This document shows, in pieces, positions 43,862 to 52,525 of a stretch of 64,000 nucleotides of DNA. The stretch is from HyVt-477 sp965224605. GTDB lineage: Bacteria; Pseudomonadota; Gammaproteobacteria; Thiotrichales; Thiotrichaceae. The notes beneath the pieces are model-generated. The model ran no database searches. It had not been told where the DNA came from and saw only the letters and a list, made by a program, of their open reading frames with translations. Made by a program: the position numbers and the translations under genes. The stretch's first letter is position 1. Each line of letters begins with the position of its first letter. The stretch is from positions 433,816-497,815 of the forward strand of contig CBDCZP010000001.1 of assembly GCA_965224605.1 (NCBI GenBank). The letters run 5' to 3'.

Positions 43862-45790
43862 ATGATTAAATATATTCACGGATTATCAAGAAGCAATAAA
43901 CAATTTATTATTCTATTTCTTGATGTATTTTTTATTTTATTTTCTTTATTTGTTGCCTATTCCTTGCGCTTGGATGAGTTTCATCTGCCGCAAAAAAATG
44001 AAATATGGCTGTGGTTGCTTGCTCCAGTTGTAGCCATTCCTGTATTTATTCGTTTCGGATTATTCCGAGCAGTCATTGAATATGTTGAATTTCAAGAGCT
44101 TTGGGTTATCGCAAAAGCGGTATCACTTTATGCTTTGATTTTCGGGATGATAATTTTAATATCTAGATTTTCTGTTCCACGTTCAGTTGTTTTGATTCAT
44201 TGGTTAGTCACCATTGTACTCATTGCAAGTAGCCGTATTGCAGGACGATCTTTATTTTCTCATGGAAGGCAAGCCGTTTTCTCTAAACAATCATCAAATA
44301 CGAATAATGTACTGATTTATGGGGCGGGCTCTTCCGGCGTACAGCTTGCTAGAATGCTTGCGATGAATAAGCAAATGAATCCAGTAGCTTTTGTGGATGA
44401 CAACCCCGCATTACACAAGATTCATGTCAGTGGTATAACCGTATTTTCTCCTAATCAGCTTGAAAGTCTTATCCCTGAAATGGATATCAAAGAAGTTTTA
44501 TTAGCACTGCCTTCTGCCTCTCGGCGACGTATTCGTGAAGTTATTGCTGAACTTGAGTCGCTACCCGTTCGATTACGAACAATCCCAAGTTTTACCGAGC
44601 TAGTTGAGGGGAAAGTTAAGATTGAAGATATTCGTGATGTGAATATTGATGATCTATTAGGACGCGAAGCTGTCAAACCTACGGATAGCTTACTATGTGC
44701 AAATATAACTGACAAAGTAGTAATGGTCACTGGTGCAGGTGGTTCGATTGGCTCTGAGTTGTGCCGTCAGATTGTAAAGCTAAAACCTACTGCTTTGGTT
44801 CTGTATGAACAAAGTGAGTTTAACTTGTATGCTTTGGAGAAAGAGCTAATTGCTAGTGGCATAAGCGGCCTATCCGTTGGTCATTGCATTCCAGTATTAG
44901 GGTCTGTAGTAGACCAGCCACGCGTAGAAAAGGTATGTAAGCGTTTTGGTGTTAATACTATTTATCACGCCGCAGCTTATAAGCATGTGCCTTTGGTTGA
45001 GATGAATCCAGTAGTTGGGGTCATTAATAACGTCATGGGTACGTTGAATACAGCAAAAGCGGCTGTTGCTGCTAAAGTTGAAACCTTCGTACTTATATCT
45101 ACAGATAAAGCTGTCCGACCCACCAATGTGATGGGGGCGAGTAAACGTTTTGCCGAACTGGTACTACAAGGCTTGCACTTGGAAGGTAAAACAAAAGATT
45201 GTCATACTCGATTTACCATGGTTCGATTTGGTAATGTGCTTGGGTCTTCTGGTTCTGTAGTGCCATTTTTCCGTGATCAGATTAAAAAAGGGGGACCTAT
45301 TACGGTTACACATAAGGATATTATCCGTTATTTTATGACAACTCCTGAGGCAGCTCAATTAGTTATCCAAGCTGGTGCGTTGGGTGAAGGTGGTGATGTA
45401 TTTGTGCTTGATATGGGAGAACCCGTACGGATTTATGATTTAGCTACTCATATGGTTAAATTAAGTGGTTTAGATATTCGCGATAAAAGTAACCCTGATG
45501 GTGATATTGAAATTCAGGTTACGGGGCTACGACCTGGTGAGAAGTTATATGAAGAATTACTCATTGGTGATAATGTTTCTAATACGAGTCACCCACGAAT
45601 TATGCGTGCTGAAGAAGAAGTTATCCCGATGGATCAGTTACAGGTGTCTATTGATGAATTAAATTTTGTAGGTCGCCTTAATGATGCTGCTAAAGTGCGT
45701 GATGTACTATTAAGGGTAGTAAAAGGCTACACACCTCAATGTGGTATTGTAGATGTATTAGCTGATGAGGTTAGGCAGCAGACAGCTTAA
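43862..45790 (+). CDS. CapD/WbpM-type UDP-HexNAc 4,6-dehydratase, membrane bound
   Basis: 642 residues from ATG 43862 (GGAG nine bases upstream; TTG 43847 less likely). Four N-terminal membrane helices, a first Rossmann domain (VLIYGAGSSGVQLARML, VAFVDDN), then the catalytic SDR domain: VMVTGAGGSIGSELCRQI, YEQSEFNLYALEKEL, YHAAAYKHVPLVEMNP, STDKAVRPTNVMGASKRFAELV, VPFFRDQIKKGGPITVT and GLRPGEKLYEELL. It dehydrates UDP-GlcNAc to the 4-keto-6-deoxy sugar used for QuiNAc, D-FucNAc or bacillosamine-type residues. Last gene of the cluster. Confidence 0.93.
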   Translation: MIKYIHGLSRSNKQFIILFLDVFFILFSLFVAYSLRLDEFHLPQKNEIWLWLLAPVVAIPVFIRFGLFRAVIEYVEFQELWVIAKAVSLYALIFGMIILISRFSVPRSVVLIHWLVTIVLIASSRIAGRSLFSHGRQAVFSKQSSNTNNVLIYGAGSSGVQLARMLAMNKQMNPVAFVDDNPALHKIHVSGITVFSPNQLESLIPEMDIKEVLLALPSASRRRIREVIAELESLPVRLRTIPSFTELVEGKVKIEDIRDVNIDDLLGREAVKPTDSLLCANITDKVVMVTGAGGSIGSELCRQIVKLKPTALVLYEQSEFNLYALEKELIASGISGLSVGHCIPVLGSVVDQPRVEKVCKRFGVNTIYHAAAYKHVPLVEMNPVVGVINNVMGTLNTAKAAVAAKVETFVLISTDKAVRPTNVMGASKRFAELVLQGLHLEGKTKDCHTRFTMVRFGNVLGSSGSVVPFFRDQIKKGGPITVTHKDIIRYFMTTPEAAQLVIQAGALGEGGDVFVLDMGEPVRIYDLATHMVKLSGLDIRDKSNPDGDIEIQVTGLRPGEKLYEELLIGDNVSNTSHPRIMRAEEEVIPMDQLQVSIDELNFVGRLNDAAKVRDVLLRVVKGYTPQCGIVDVLADEVRQQTA

Positions 45791-45878
45791 CCATGGTTAT
45801 TTAAACTGACGTCCTTCTCTTGAATTATCTAGTTTTGGCTGATCCTTCGGTTGTTGATCGAACGGAGTTTCTGGCATG

Positions 45879-45904
45879 CGTTCCCAAATGAGTATTTGGG
45901 AACG
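45879..45904. repeat. Hairpin between convergent genes (REP-like or bidirectional terminator)
   Basis: CGTTCCCAAAT, loop GAGT, ATTTGGGAACG: a perfect 11-bp stem. It lies between the convergent polysaccharide and ridA genes and has no strong T run, so it resembles a dispersed palindrome as much as a terminator. Related half-copies (GGGAACG, GAGAACGAGAA) follow to 45936. Confidence 0.75.
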
Positions 45905-45943
45905 AGAAATCTAAAATGGGAACGTGTTGAGAACGAGAACTAG

Positions 45944-46327
45944 CTAGTCGATAACCATCACGCCATCTACTTCCACTTCGGCATTTCTTGGTAATGATGC
46001 AACACCTACTGCCGCTCGTGCAGGGTAGGGTTGTTCGAAAAAGGTTTCCATAACTTGGTTAATGATTTGAAAGTTACCCAGATCCGTCAAAAAAATATTC
46101 AGTTTTACAAAATCGTTTAAAGTGCCTCCCGCGGCTTCTGCTACGGCTTGCAAGTTTTGAAATATTTGTCGAGTCTGTGCTGCAATGTCGCCATCATTTA
46201 TTTCCATTGTTTCCGGAATAAGAGGAATCTGTCCGGAAAAATAGATCGTGTTACCTGTCTGTACGGCTTGTGAATAGGTACCGATAGCTTGTGGTGCTTT
46301 GTCGGTTGCGATGATGGTTTTACTCAT
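45944..46327 (-). CDS. ridA: RidA family reactive intermediate deaminase
   Basis: 127 residues. IIATDKAPQAIGTYSQAVQTGNTIYFSGQIPLIPETMEI, QTRQIFQNLQAVAEAAGG, VKLNIFLTDLGNF and the terminal RAAVGVASLPRNAEVEVDGV; the conserved substrate Arg is in PARAAVGV. It hydrolyses reactive 2-aminoacrylate/imine intermediates in the cytoplasm. The start overlaps the spoT stop by 4 bases, and the order rpoZ-spoT-ridA is conserved in gammaproteobacteria. Confidence 0.95.
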   Translation of the reverse strand: MSKTIIATDKAPQAIGTYSQAVQTGNTIYFSGQIPLIPETMEINDGDIAAQTRQIFQNLQAVAEAAGGTLNDFVKLNIFLTDLGNFQIINQVMETFFEQPYPARAAVGVASLPRNAEVEVDGVMVID

Positions 46328-48513
46328 ATTGTATTTCCTGAAGATAATTTAAATAGTCTTGATACGTCACTGATGGCAGTTTCTGTGTGGAGGATTTTGA
46401 TGAGATTATTCAGTTGCTTGGTATTTTCCACTTTGATTAATATGCGTAACTCTTTTTTATCCCTATCCCCGGAGATATTAATGTCCTCAATATTGGAATC
46501 AGCTTGCTCAATGATTTGGGTAATGCCTGAAAGTACCCCTATTTTATTATTTGCCAGAACTTTTAGAGGGACAAGAAACTCAGCGTTGTCTTCCGGCTCC
46601 CAGGAGGTTGTCATTTTGTCATTTAGTGAAAGGTGTTTCAGTGCAGGACAATCACTTCGATGAACCTGCAAGCCTATTTCAGGGGAGATATTAGCGATGA
46701 TGGTATCATTAGGAATGGGATGGCAGCATTCCGCCAGTTGTACGATTAAACCTCTCGCACCCTTGATATAATAAGGTTCTTCAGTATCGCTTGTGTGTAA
46801 ATCTGCATTGTCTAACAAGCGTCGGGCTACTAACTTTGAACATTGATTTCCTTTGGCTATTTCACTAAAGAGTGTCTTTTTATCAGATAGCTCAAGTGTG
46901 TTAAGGAGTTGCTCTATTTTGTTGGGGTCAATCTTCTCTATGGGTATCTTGAATTTTCCTAGTGCAGTTTCTAGTAGCTCCTCGCCCAGAGTAATAAATT
47001 CATCTTCTTTACGTGATGAGATCCAGTGTCGGATAGCTGCGCGAGCTTTTCCAGTAACAACAAAATTTAGCCATGAAGGCCGTGGTGATGCAGAGCTGTT
47101 GGTAATGATTTTTACTCTTGCGCCATCGTGAAGAGGTGTATTGAGTGGGGCTTTTCGACCATCGATGAGGGCTGCAACACAATGTTGTCCGATGTCGGTA
47201 TGGATAGCGTATGCGAAATCTACTGGGGTGGCACCAGAACGGAGAATCTTCGCATCCCCTTTGGGGGTCATAACCGAGACTTCGCTGAGGAAAAAATCAG
47301 CTTTCATGTCTTCCATGAAGTCTTCAGGATTTTCGGTTGCATCTTGAATTTCTTTAACTTGTGCCAGCCAGATAGTAAGCCGTCGTTGCGCCATGTCAAC
47401 CCGGTGTTGTTCGCTAAGACAAGGAAAACGCCATTGTGCTGTAATACCGTATTGGGCGACTTGGTACATTTCTCTGCTTTGAATTTGAATCTTTATCAAA
47501 TCTTGACTTTTGGTGATGACTGAGGTCTGCAAGGCTTGAAATCCATACACTTTAGGCACAGAAATAAAATCTTTTAGGTCGCCTATTTTGGAAGGGTAGA
47601 GTTGGTGAACTATGCCGAGTGCGCGATAGCAGTCTGAAGTGTCTCTGGTCAGAATGCGGATATCATAGGAAATATCACTGCGATTAAAGGTAATAGGCAC
47701 GCGGCCTCTTTTTTCTCTTTCGTAAAGACGGTATAAGTTTTTTTCCCAATGAAAAACAGCGGTGGATTTGATGTCCGCATTATCAAGAGCGGTTTGAATA
47801 TTACTCAAGACCGAAGCATAAGTGTCTTTTTTCTGGGTTAGACAGCTATTCCACCATTTACCCAGCACTTGGCTTCGATAAGGATAAAGGCTTTTGAAAG
47901 CATGCACTTGTAGCTTGTGGCGAAGTGCATTCATGCCCATGCGTCTAGCTAGAGGGGCATGAATTTCTAATGTTTCCCGAGCAATTCGGCGTTGTTTTTC
48001 GGGGGGCATGGAGCTGAGTGTGCTTACGTTATGTAATCTATCGGCTAGTTTAATTAATACGACTCGATAATCTTTGATCATCGCTTGCATCATTTTCTGA
48101 AAACTGGCTATCCCGGCTTCTTGTTTATTTTTGAATCCTGAGGTTGATAGCTTGGTAACGCCTTCTACTAAATCCGCTACGGTATCGCCAAATTGTTCGG
48201 CAATATCACTGTAAGAGAAGTCGGTATCTTCTATTACATCGTGTAGCAGCGCCGCACATATTGAGTCGGCATCAAGATGTAAATCTGCAAGTATGCGGGC
48301 AACTTCAAGTGGATGGGTAACGTAGGGTTCACCAGATTTACGTGCAACCCCATCATGGGCTTCGGCAGCTAGCATGAAGGCGCTGTAGACTCTTTGCGAG
48401 TCTTTTTCCTGCATATAGCGTTCGGTTAGTCGACATAAGTCAACCATTCGAAACGACACATTGGACTCAATGGGTGATGGTCTTGTGTTATCTGGCTCTT
48501 GTGTAGCAGCCAT
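46324..48513 (-). CDS. spoT: SpoT/RelA-type (p)ppGpp hydrolase with degenerate synthetase site
   Basis: 729 residues. The HD hydrolase domain is intact: AHDGVARKSGEPYVTHP, LLHDVIEDTDF (H91-D92, E95-D96) and IKLADRLHNVSTL. The synthetase domain keeps its outline (YDIRILTRDTSDCYRALGIVHQLYPSKIGDLKDFISVPK) but the usual G-Y-Q-S-L-H-T reads GFQALQT (324-330), the acidic residue of E-V-Q-I-R-T is Lys341 (KIQIQS), and A-H-W is AQW. TGS (VMTPKGDAKILRSGATPVDFAYAIHTDIG) and ACT domains follow. I infer a mainly hydrolytic enzyme. Confidence 0.93.
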   Translation of the reverse strand: MAATQEPDNTRPSPIESNVSFRMVDLCRLTERYMQEKDSQRVYSAFMLAAEAHDGVARKSGEPYVTHPLEVARILADLHLDADSICAALLHDVIEDTDFSYSDIAEQFGDTVADLVEGVTKLSTSGFKNKQEAGIASFQKMMQAMIKDYRVVLIKLADRLHNVSTLSSMPPEKQRRIARETLEIHAPLARRMGMNALRHKLQVHAFKSLYPYRSQVLGKWWNSCLTQKKDTYASVLSNIQTALDNADIKSTAVFHWEKNLYRLYEREKRGRVPITFNRSDISYDIRILTRDTSDCYRALGIVHQLYPSKIGDLKDFISVPKVYGFQALQTSVITKSQDLIKIQIQSREMYQVAQYGITAQWRFPCLSEQHRVDMAQRRLTIWLAQVKEIQDATENPEDFMEDMKADFFLSEVSVMTPKGDAKILRSGATPVDFAYAIHTDIGQHCVAALIDGRKAPLNTPLHDGARVKIITNSSASPRPSWLNFVVTGKARAAIRHWISSRKEDEFITLGEELLETALGKFKIPIEKIDPNKIEQLLNTLELSDKKTLFSEIAKGNQCSKLVARRLLDNADLHTSDTEEPYYIKGARGLIVQLAECCHPIPNDTIIANISPEIGLQVHRSDCPALKHLSLNDKMTTSWEPEDNAEFLVPLKVLANNKIGVLSGITQIIEQADSNIEDINISGDRDKKELRILIKVENTKQLNNLIKILHTETAISDVSRLFKLSSGNTI

Positions 48514-48809
48514 TCTCAGCTTTCCTTGAACAGTTAGAGCGGATCTTAATAGAGGGTAGCTTGTTGCTGGCTGTTTGTATCATTGTCATACCTCTATAGT
48601 GTCTATTATAATTTCTATATATTTTTATTAATTACAGGTAATCGTATTAGAGGTGTTGATGTAAGCATCGTAAGTAGACTCTGAACAAATCCAAATCCTC
48701 TGGAAGCGATGCTTTAGTTTCGCCTAAGATGTTGATTTTAAGCACCGTATAGCGAGCCTGAAGGCTCACTTCCAGGAAAGCATGACATGTTTAGGGTTCC
48801 TTAACAAAG
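48514..48809. other. spoT-rpoZ intergenic region with BIME-like repeat
   Basis: 296 bases. Only the repeat at 48700-48775 stands out; the part next to spoT should hold its leader. No additional gene. Confidence 0.5.
48700..48775. repeat. Pair of inverted REP-like units (BIME)
   Basis: CTGGAAGCGATGCTTTAG opens the left unit; the right unit carries GAGCC-TGAA-GGCTC and ends CACTTCCAG, so the outer arms CTGGAAG/CTTCCAG face each other. Same family as the units at 15829, 21341 and 56392. Confidence 0.85.
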
Positions 48810-49037
48810 TTACGAATCACCTTCTGCTTCCAAAGTATAGACTTCATTGGCGCTCAATTCTTCTACTACATTTTCAGCTATTTCGCGTAATGCAATAACG
48901 GTTGGTTTATCATTTTCTTCGTCGACCAGAGGTATAGTTCCCTGAGCGATTGAACGAGCACGTTTTGATGCTTCTAAAACCAGAGTAAATCGGCTTTCAC
49001 TATATTCCAAACAGTCTTCTACGGTAACTCTTGCCAT
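48810..49037 (-). CDS. rpoZ: RNA polymerase omega subunit
   Basis: 75 residues from ATG 49037 (MARVTVEDCLEYSESRFTLVLEASKRAR...). An upstream in-frame Met would add an unrelated 34-residue extension, so the short start is chosen. NDKPTVIALREIAENVV matches the conserved omega core. It helps assemble RNA polymerase and, with DksA/ppGpp, the stringent response. The conserved gmk gene usually upstream is absent here; spoT follows downstream. Confidence 0.93.
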   Translation of the reverse strand: MARVTVEDCLEYSESRFTLVLEASKRARSIAQGTIPLVDEENDKPTVIALREIAENVVEELSANEVYTLEAEGDS

Positions 49038-49337
49038 GATTGTTAATCCTAATAATATTGTTAATACTCGGATTATATCGGCATTGTTAAAAAAAAACAG
49101 ATTTATTACGGTAAACTGCACCATTCTGATGGTGATCACAAGTAATATTAGTTATCTTAATTACAATAATCTATTATCCTTGGCTCAAAAGGAAAAATCT
49201 GAACCAGTTCAAAGTTACGGAGTGATGCTTGTATGAATACTTGCACAATTTTTAAAGGCTCGCTTTTCAATAACAATAGACTGAATCAGAGTTCCTTCAA
49301 TATTTGAAATAAAATTAATTATGTTGGTTGCTTAAGT
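49038..49337. other. 300-bp rpoZ-hemH divergent intergenic region
   Basis: AT-rich. Contains TGAATACTTGCACA near 49235, also present in the island at 15772, so half of that element is here. No gene. It must carry divergent promoters, but I see no clear consensus. Confidence 0.45.
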
Positions 49338-50456
49338 ATGTTGGTTACTCGGTATAAAGGTGAAAAGGATTATTATCATGGCAAGAAGGAATGTATTGGG
49401 GTTTTGCTGGTTAATTTAGGTACTCCAGCACAGCCGGAAACGTCTTCTGTTAAACGCTATCTGGCCGATTTTTTGTCTGATCCACGAGTGGTGGAAATCC
49501 CTCGTCTTGTTTGGTTGGCGTTGTTGCATGGTGTGATTTTGCGACGACGTTCGCCGCAAACGGCAAAGCTATATCAGTCTATCTGGATGCGGGAAGGTTC
49601 CCCCTTGATGGTGTATTCACGGCGTATTGCTGATGCTATTGCAGCGGTTGCCAAGCGAAGGATTAACGGCCCTGTTAAAGTTGAATTGGCCATGCGTTAT
49701 GGGAAACCGACTATTATCGAAGGGTTGGATAAATTACGTCAACAAGGCGCGCGAAGATTATTGGTATTACCTTTATATCCACAATATTCGGCGACGACGA
49801 CTGCGAGTACATTCGATGCGGTGAGTAAGGAGTTACGAACATGGCGTTGGATTCCTGAATTACGGGTGATCAATCAATACCATGATGATCATGGGTATAT
49901 AAAAGCATTAGCAAGCAGTGTTGAGAGGCATTGGCAAGAAAAGGGTAGGGATGGATTGTTAGTGATGTCTTTTCATGGTTTGCCGCAACGTAATTTACAG
50001 TTAGGCGATCCTTATTTTTGTCAGTGCCATAAGACGGCACGATTGCTTGCTGATCAACTTAGACTTGCTGATGATCAATGGAAAATCACCTTTCAGTCTC
50101 GATTTGGTAAAGCTCAATGGGTTCAACCCTACACTGACAAAACGCTGGCAGAGCTAGCTAGTCAGGGAACACCACGAGTGGATGTGATTTGTCCAGGATT
50201 CCCGGCAGACTGTTTAGAAACACTAGAGGAAATGAATGTAGAAAATAGAGCTACATTTCTGCAAGCAGGAGGCAAAGAGTATCACTATATTCCCGCACTT
50301 AATGATAGTGATGTGCATATTGATGCCTTGATGGATTTGATTGGTAAGCATATTCAAGGCTGGCCAGAAGCGAGTGCTGAGTGGAGTGCTAAGAGTGTTG
50401 ATAATGCTGCTGCATGGACACAGTCGTTTGCTAAAGATAAAGGTGCAAAGCTTTGA
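49338..50456 (+). CDS. hemH: Ferrochelatase
   Basis: 372 residues. GVLLVNLGTPAQPETSSVKRYLADFLSDPRVVEIPR at the start, SPLMVYSRRIADAI, LPLYPQYSATTTASTFDAV, the catalytic MSFHGLPQRN (His), QSRFGKAQWVQPYTD and CPGFPADCLETLEEM (Glu). It inserts ferrous iron into protoporphyrin IX, the last step of haem synthesis. The C-terminal ~35 residues (after HIQGWPEASAEW) are a lineage-type extension without the Fe-S cysteines seen in some families. hemA is 9 kb downstream. Confidence 0.95.
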   Translation: MLVTRYKGEKDYYHGKKECIGVLLVNLGTPAQPETSSVKRYLADFLSDPRVVEIPRLVWLALLHGVILRRRSPQTAKLYQSIWMREGSPLMVYSRRIADAIAAVAKRRINGPVKVELAMRYGKPTIIEGLDKLRQQGARRLLVLPLYPQYSATTTASTFDAVSKELRTWRWIPELRVINQYHDDHGYIKALASSVERHWQEKGRDGLLVMSFHGLPQRNLQLGDPYFCQCHKTARLLADQLRLADDQWKITFQSRFGKAQWVQPYTDKTLAELASQGTPRVDVICPGFPADCLETLEEMNVENRATFLQAGGKEYHYIPALNDSDVHIDALMDLIGKHIQGWPEASAEWSAKSVDNAAAWTQSFAKDKGAKL

Positions 50457-50561
50457 GGAAGGTAGCTCAGGTAATGAAGAAGGTAAGCAGAAAGATAAGG
50501 AAAAAGATTAGTCGATTAAGAGCTTTACGTGGTGGCTGAGTCTTGCGGCATTCCGTTCACG

Positions 50562-51458
50562 ATGTCTCTCTTGCATCCCAAATACTGGTTAAGCTGGTTG
50601 ACATTGGGTGTGTGTTTTGTCATTGCATGGCTACCCGTTAATTTTCGGCATACATTAGGAAAATGGCTTGGATCGCTCATCTATCGGTATAATCAAAAGC
50701 GTATGGCGGTGATCACCACCAATTTGCTGATAGTCTTTCCTCATCTGACCCAAGCACAGTTGCAGCAAAGGGCTTTAGCTTCAATACAATGGTATGGCCG
50801 TGCCATGATTGAGTATTGTTTTTTGTTTTTTAGTACATCAAAAAGGCTTCAGAGGTCGATTCGTCTGGAAGGACAGTCGAATCTCAATCAGGCCATTGCT
50901 AATGGAGAAAATGTCGTTATCCTGCTAATGCATAGTGTCTGGCTTGATTTCGCACCGGCGGGTCTGGGTGAAAAATATTCGGTATACGGTTCTTACAAGC
51001 CTGTGAAAAACCCAGTACTTGACTGGATGATGGCGAAAAGTCGATGTAGACATGTTGAGTCCGTGATAGCCAGAGAAGATGGCATGATGAAGTTGGTGAG
51101 ATCCTTAAAACCGGGTAAATTGCTTATTTTTTTACCCGATGAAGACTTGGGTATTGAGCACGCCGAATTTGCCCCGTTTTTTGGACGTGATAAGGCAACG
51201 CTGACAACACCGGCACGTATTGCGAAACTTAAAAAGGCGGCATGCTTTCCTTGTTTCACCTACTTTAATACCGACCAGGAAAAATATGTTGTAAAAATAG
51301 GCAATGAAGTGCCTTTTTTTTCCAATGATAATGGCATGAAAAATGGGGAAATTTTAAATAAAAGCATGGAAAACTTGATTCAGATTGAACCTGATCAGTA
51401 CATGTGGCTACTAAAGCATTACAAAACTCGACCAGAGGGAGAGGCTGCCATTTATTGA
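50562..51458 (+). CDS. Lipid A biosynthesis lauroyl/myristoyl-type acyltransferase (LpxL/HtrB family)
   Basis: 298 residues from ATG 50562 (GTG 50529 possible). One N-terminal membrane helix (WLSWLTLGVCFVIAWLPV), the catalytic HX4D box in LLMHSVWLDFAP, YGSYKPVKNPVLDWMMAKSR, GKLLIFLPDEDLGIEHAEFAPFFG and a PARIAKLKKAACFPCF segment. It adds a secondary acyl chain to Kdo-lipid A at the inner membrane. Whether LpxL, LpxM or LpxP cannot be decided. Located ~100 bases after hemH. Confidence 0.9.
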   Translation: MSLLHPKYWLSWLTLGVCFVIAWLPVNFRHTLGKWLGSLIYRYNQKRMAVITTNLLIVFPHLTQAQLQQRALASIQWYGRAMIEYCFLFFSTSKRLQRSIRLEGQSNLNQAIANGENVVILLMHSVWLDFAPAGLGEKYSVYGSYKPVKNPVLDWMMAKSRCRHVESVIAREDGMMKLVRSLKPGKLLIFLPDEDLGIEHAEFAPFFGRDKATLTTPARIAKLKKAACFPCFTYFNTDQEKYVVKIGNEVPFFSNDNGMKNGEILNKSMENLIQIEPDQYMWLLKHYKTRPEGEAAIY

Positions 51459-51493
51459 TGATTAGTATTGATGATTAGTATTGATGGTTAGCA
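51455..51493 (+). repeat. 13-bp tandem repeat, three copies
   Basis: TTGATGATTAGTA twice, then a two-mismatch copy. The first copy overlaps the stop codon of the acyltransferase gene. Confidence 0.85.
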
Positions 51494-51763
51494 ATGGTTC
51501 TAGTCTTTTGTTGTAAATGGGGTCTCAAAATAAGACTTATGTTCTGGAATTGATGCTTAGGGAAACCTGATCAAATCTCGGTCGTTTTCCTGAGGCTAAT
51601 TAAGATTTGGGTGCAAGTAATCAGAGAGTGTAGGTTTTTATTTACACAGATGGTCGGTTTTATCTTGATAGTATATATAAATTTTCGTTATAATTCACGT
51701 AGTCAGTGTTACGGTATTGACTACAAAAACACAAAAATAATAATAAATTAGGGCTTTTTCAAA
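51459..51763. other. 305-bp intergenic region before the lipoprotein gene
   Basis: Holds the 13-bp repeats and a promoter at 51665-51694; no gene recognised. Confidence 0.5.
51665..51694 (+). promoter_or_regulatory. Promoter of the lipoprotein gene
   Basis: TTGATA at 51665-51670, 18 bases, TATAAT at 51689-51694. It lies 70 bases before ATG 51764. Confidence 0.65.
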
Positions 51764-52339
51764 ATGAATAAATACAATATCTTCCCACTTTTAATGGTGG
51801 CACTGTTTATACAAGGTTGTGGTGATACAGCCGTAAAAACAAATGCTTCATTATCAAACTTCCTTAGTTTGCATGATAAGTATTGTGCAGCTGAGTATGC
51901 CTCAGCGGAACATCTAACTTCTGCATTACAAGATGATCCCGAGTTTAACGAAAGTGAAGTTTATGATGGTATCTTTGAAAAAAGTATATCAAGCATAAGC
52001 TATGCTGTTTCACCTGAAGAAAGTGGATGTACTACTGATTTAAAAATCAGAGCATCTTCAAAAGTAAAACCTTTTTTTGGTTTTGAAGATATTAACACGG
52101 CCTTGTTATCAAAGGGTTATAAGGTTACAGGCAAGCGAGAGGTTCGTACAGAAATTGGGCTAGATAATCGTGAGTTAAGAGTTGTTGAGCAACACTATGA
52201 ATCTAATAATACCCTTTCAACCTTGGTCTTCCCGCTAGAAAATGAAGATCAATACTATATGACTTTATTTGTTGAAAAGTTTGAGATGCAGGGTGCATCG
52301 TTGAAAGTTACTTCTCCTGCTGCCTTGGTGGAGATATAA
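51764..52339 (+). CDS. Predicted lipoprotein of unknown function
   Basis: 191 residues. The N-terminus NIFPLLMVALFIQGCGD is a lipoprotein signal with lipobox IQGC, so the mature protein would be lipid-anchored at Cys19. Gly, not Asp, at +2 suggests sorting to the outer membrane. The body (LSNFLSLHDKYCAAEYASAEHL..., TDLKIRASSKVKPFFGFEDINTAL) shows no family I know. It stands alone with its own promoter. Confidence 0.7.
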   Translation: MNKYNIFPLLMVALFIQGCGDTAVKTNASLSNFLSLHDKYCAAEYASAEHLTSALQDDPEFNESEVYDGIFEKSISSISYAVSPEESGCTTDLKIRASSKVKPFFGFEDINTALLSKGYKVTGKREVRTEIGLDNRELRVVEQHYESNNTLSTLVFPLENEDQYYMTLFVEKFEMQGASLKVTSPAALVEI

Positions 52340-52351
52340 ACTAACAAGCAT

Positions 52352-52386
52352 GTAGCCTGTGTTGAGCGATAGCGAAAACACGGGAA
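52352..52386. repeat. REP-like palindrome
   Basis: GTAGCCTGTGTT at one end pairs with AACACGGGAA at the other across GAGCGATAGCGAA. It resembles widespread dispersed palindromes of the TAGCC...GGGA type. CCGTAAAC-ATT-GTTTACGG (52459-52477) is a separate hairpin downstream. Confidence 0.6.
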
Positions 52387-52525
52387 TCCATAAAGCGACC
52401 TTAATAGGGTCGTAGCATCGTTGCAGGTTTTCTGCCTGACAATGGGTTAGAGATGTCCCGTAAACATTGTTTACGGTTTGTATTGTAGAATTTTTTGGGC
52501 TTTTTATTAATCAATCCTCACTGAA

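Noticed and set aside
49038..49139. 34-residue N-terminal extension of omega
   Set aside because: The conserved protein begins at MARVTVEDCL; the extension is hydrophobic, unconserved-looking and lies in promoter DNA.
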